In this document: piece after piece, positions 63,993 through 64,000 of the stretch
How the letters are laid out: each line of letters begins with the position of its first letter
Position numbering within the stretch: position 1 is the first letter of the stretch
Assembly (NCBI RefSeq): GCF_029203285.1
Contig: NZ_CP115669.1
Coordinates: 2,604,001 to 2,668,000 of the forward strand
Source of the DNA: Pseudomonas sp. PSE14
Lineage (GTDB): Bacteria > Pseudomonadota > Gammaproteobacteria > Pseudomonadales > Pseudomonadaceae
Length of the DNA stretch: 64,000 nt
Direction: 5' to 3'
Position numbers and translations under genes: made by a program
The notes under the pieces: model-generated
The model's database searches: none
The model's input: only the letters and a program-made list of their open reading frames with translations
Told to the model about the DNA's origin: nothing

Positions 63993-64000
63993 ATGGACGA
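63993..64000 (+). CDS. Possible gene start at the right edge
   Basis: ATG at 63993 with AAGG 9 bp upstream, directly after the structured leader. Only two full codons (Met-Asp) are inside the window. Confidence 0.35.

Overview
The window is a GC-rich chromosomal segment that reads as Pseudomonas. The evidence is family content (PcaR, two OprD-type porins, DavBA, YbiT-type ABC-F, DUF2790, AzlCD, PutA) and dense Pseudomonas intergenic repeats (REP elements of the GTAGGAGCGAGCTTGCTCGC type). The davBA lysine genes and an orphan PilT/PilU ATPase suggest a species near the P. aeruginosa / nitroreducens / citronellolis side of the genus, but the species is inferred only. No rRNA, tRNA or CRISPR array was seen.

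Layout. 1-9 kb: 3' part of a ZapE-type ATPase, pcaR with three operator repeats, a UbiM-like hydroxylase, a repeat-filled gap, a 106-aa protein, and putA with GTTGCA autorepressor sites. 9-15 kb: RraB-like protein, a DUF2182/DUF1326 membrane/Cys-rich pair, a DsbA/FrnE oxidoreductase and a second EF-G (fusA2). 15-19 kb: davA and davB (lysine to 5-aminovalerate) with a divergent Lrp/AsnC regulator, then an AhpD-like protein. 19.5-24 kb: a divergent GNAT-C39 fusion and RimK-type ATP-grasp ligase, then a sigma-54 activator. 24-25.2 kb is nearly gene-free apart from one candidate secreted protein. 25-33 kb: uppP coupled to a cold-shock/DUF1294 protein, LysR/azoR, a lipase-like hydrolase, a YbiT-like ABC-F ATPase, a PLD-like protein and a small membrane protein. 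33-45.7 kb: two OprD-type porins, MFS and EamA transporters, a glycolipid-binding/YjbR/PpiC cluster, a PilT/PilU ATPase, an XRE regulator divergent from an AGCS symporter, and asparaginase. 46-49 kb: an ECF sigma/anti-sigma pair facing srpA, cytochrome b561 and a DUF2790 protein, with matching ECF promoters on both sides. 49-55 kb: an EamA exporter, then a MocR regulator upstream of a TIM-barrel isomerase and an MFS transporter. 54.5-59.7 kb: a membrane protein, AzlCD, an MltF-like transglycosylase and a fatty-acid-hydroxylase-family protein.

59.9-63.7 kb is an AT-rich island of foreign composition. It carries a three-gene, same-strand cluster: a 701-aa GNAT/PIN/ASCH-like multidomain protein, an overlapping stand-alone ASCH protein and an HNH nuclease. 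This looks like an undescribed RNA/DNA-targeting conflict (defence or toxin) module and is the main candidate for a new system. It ends at a hairpin-rich leader running off the right edge.

Between the genes are two moderately sized repeat families (about 185 bp and about 150 bp), REP pairs, and one element at 15.2-15.35 kb that can fold as a three-way junction. Two near-identical 185-bp copies lie inverted 38 kb apart. The promoter and 5' end of the membrane-protein gene at 55.2 kb are duplicated in front of the hydroxylase gene at 59.7 kb.
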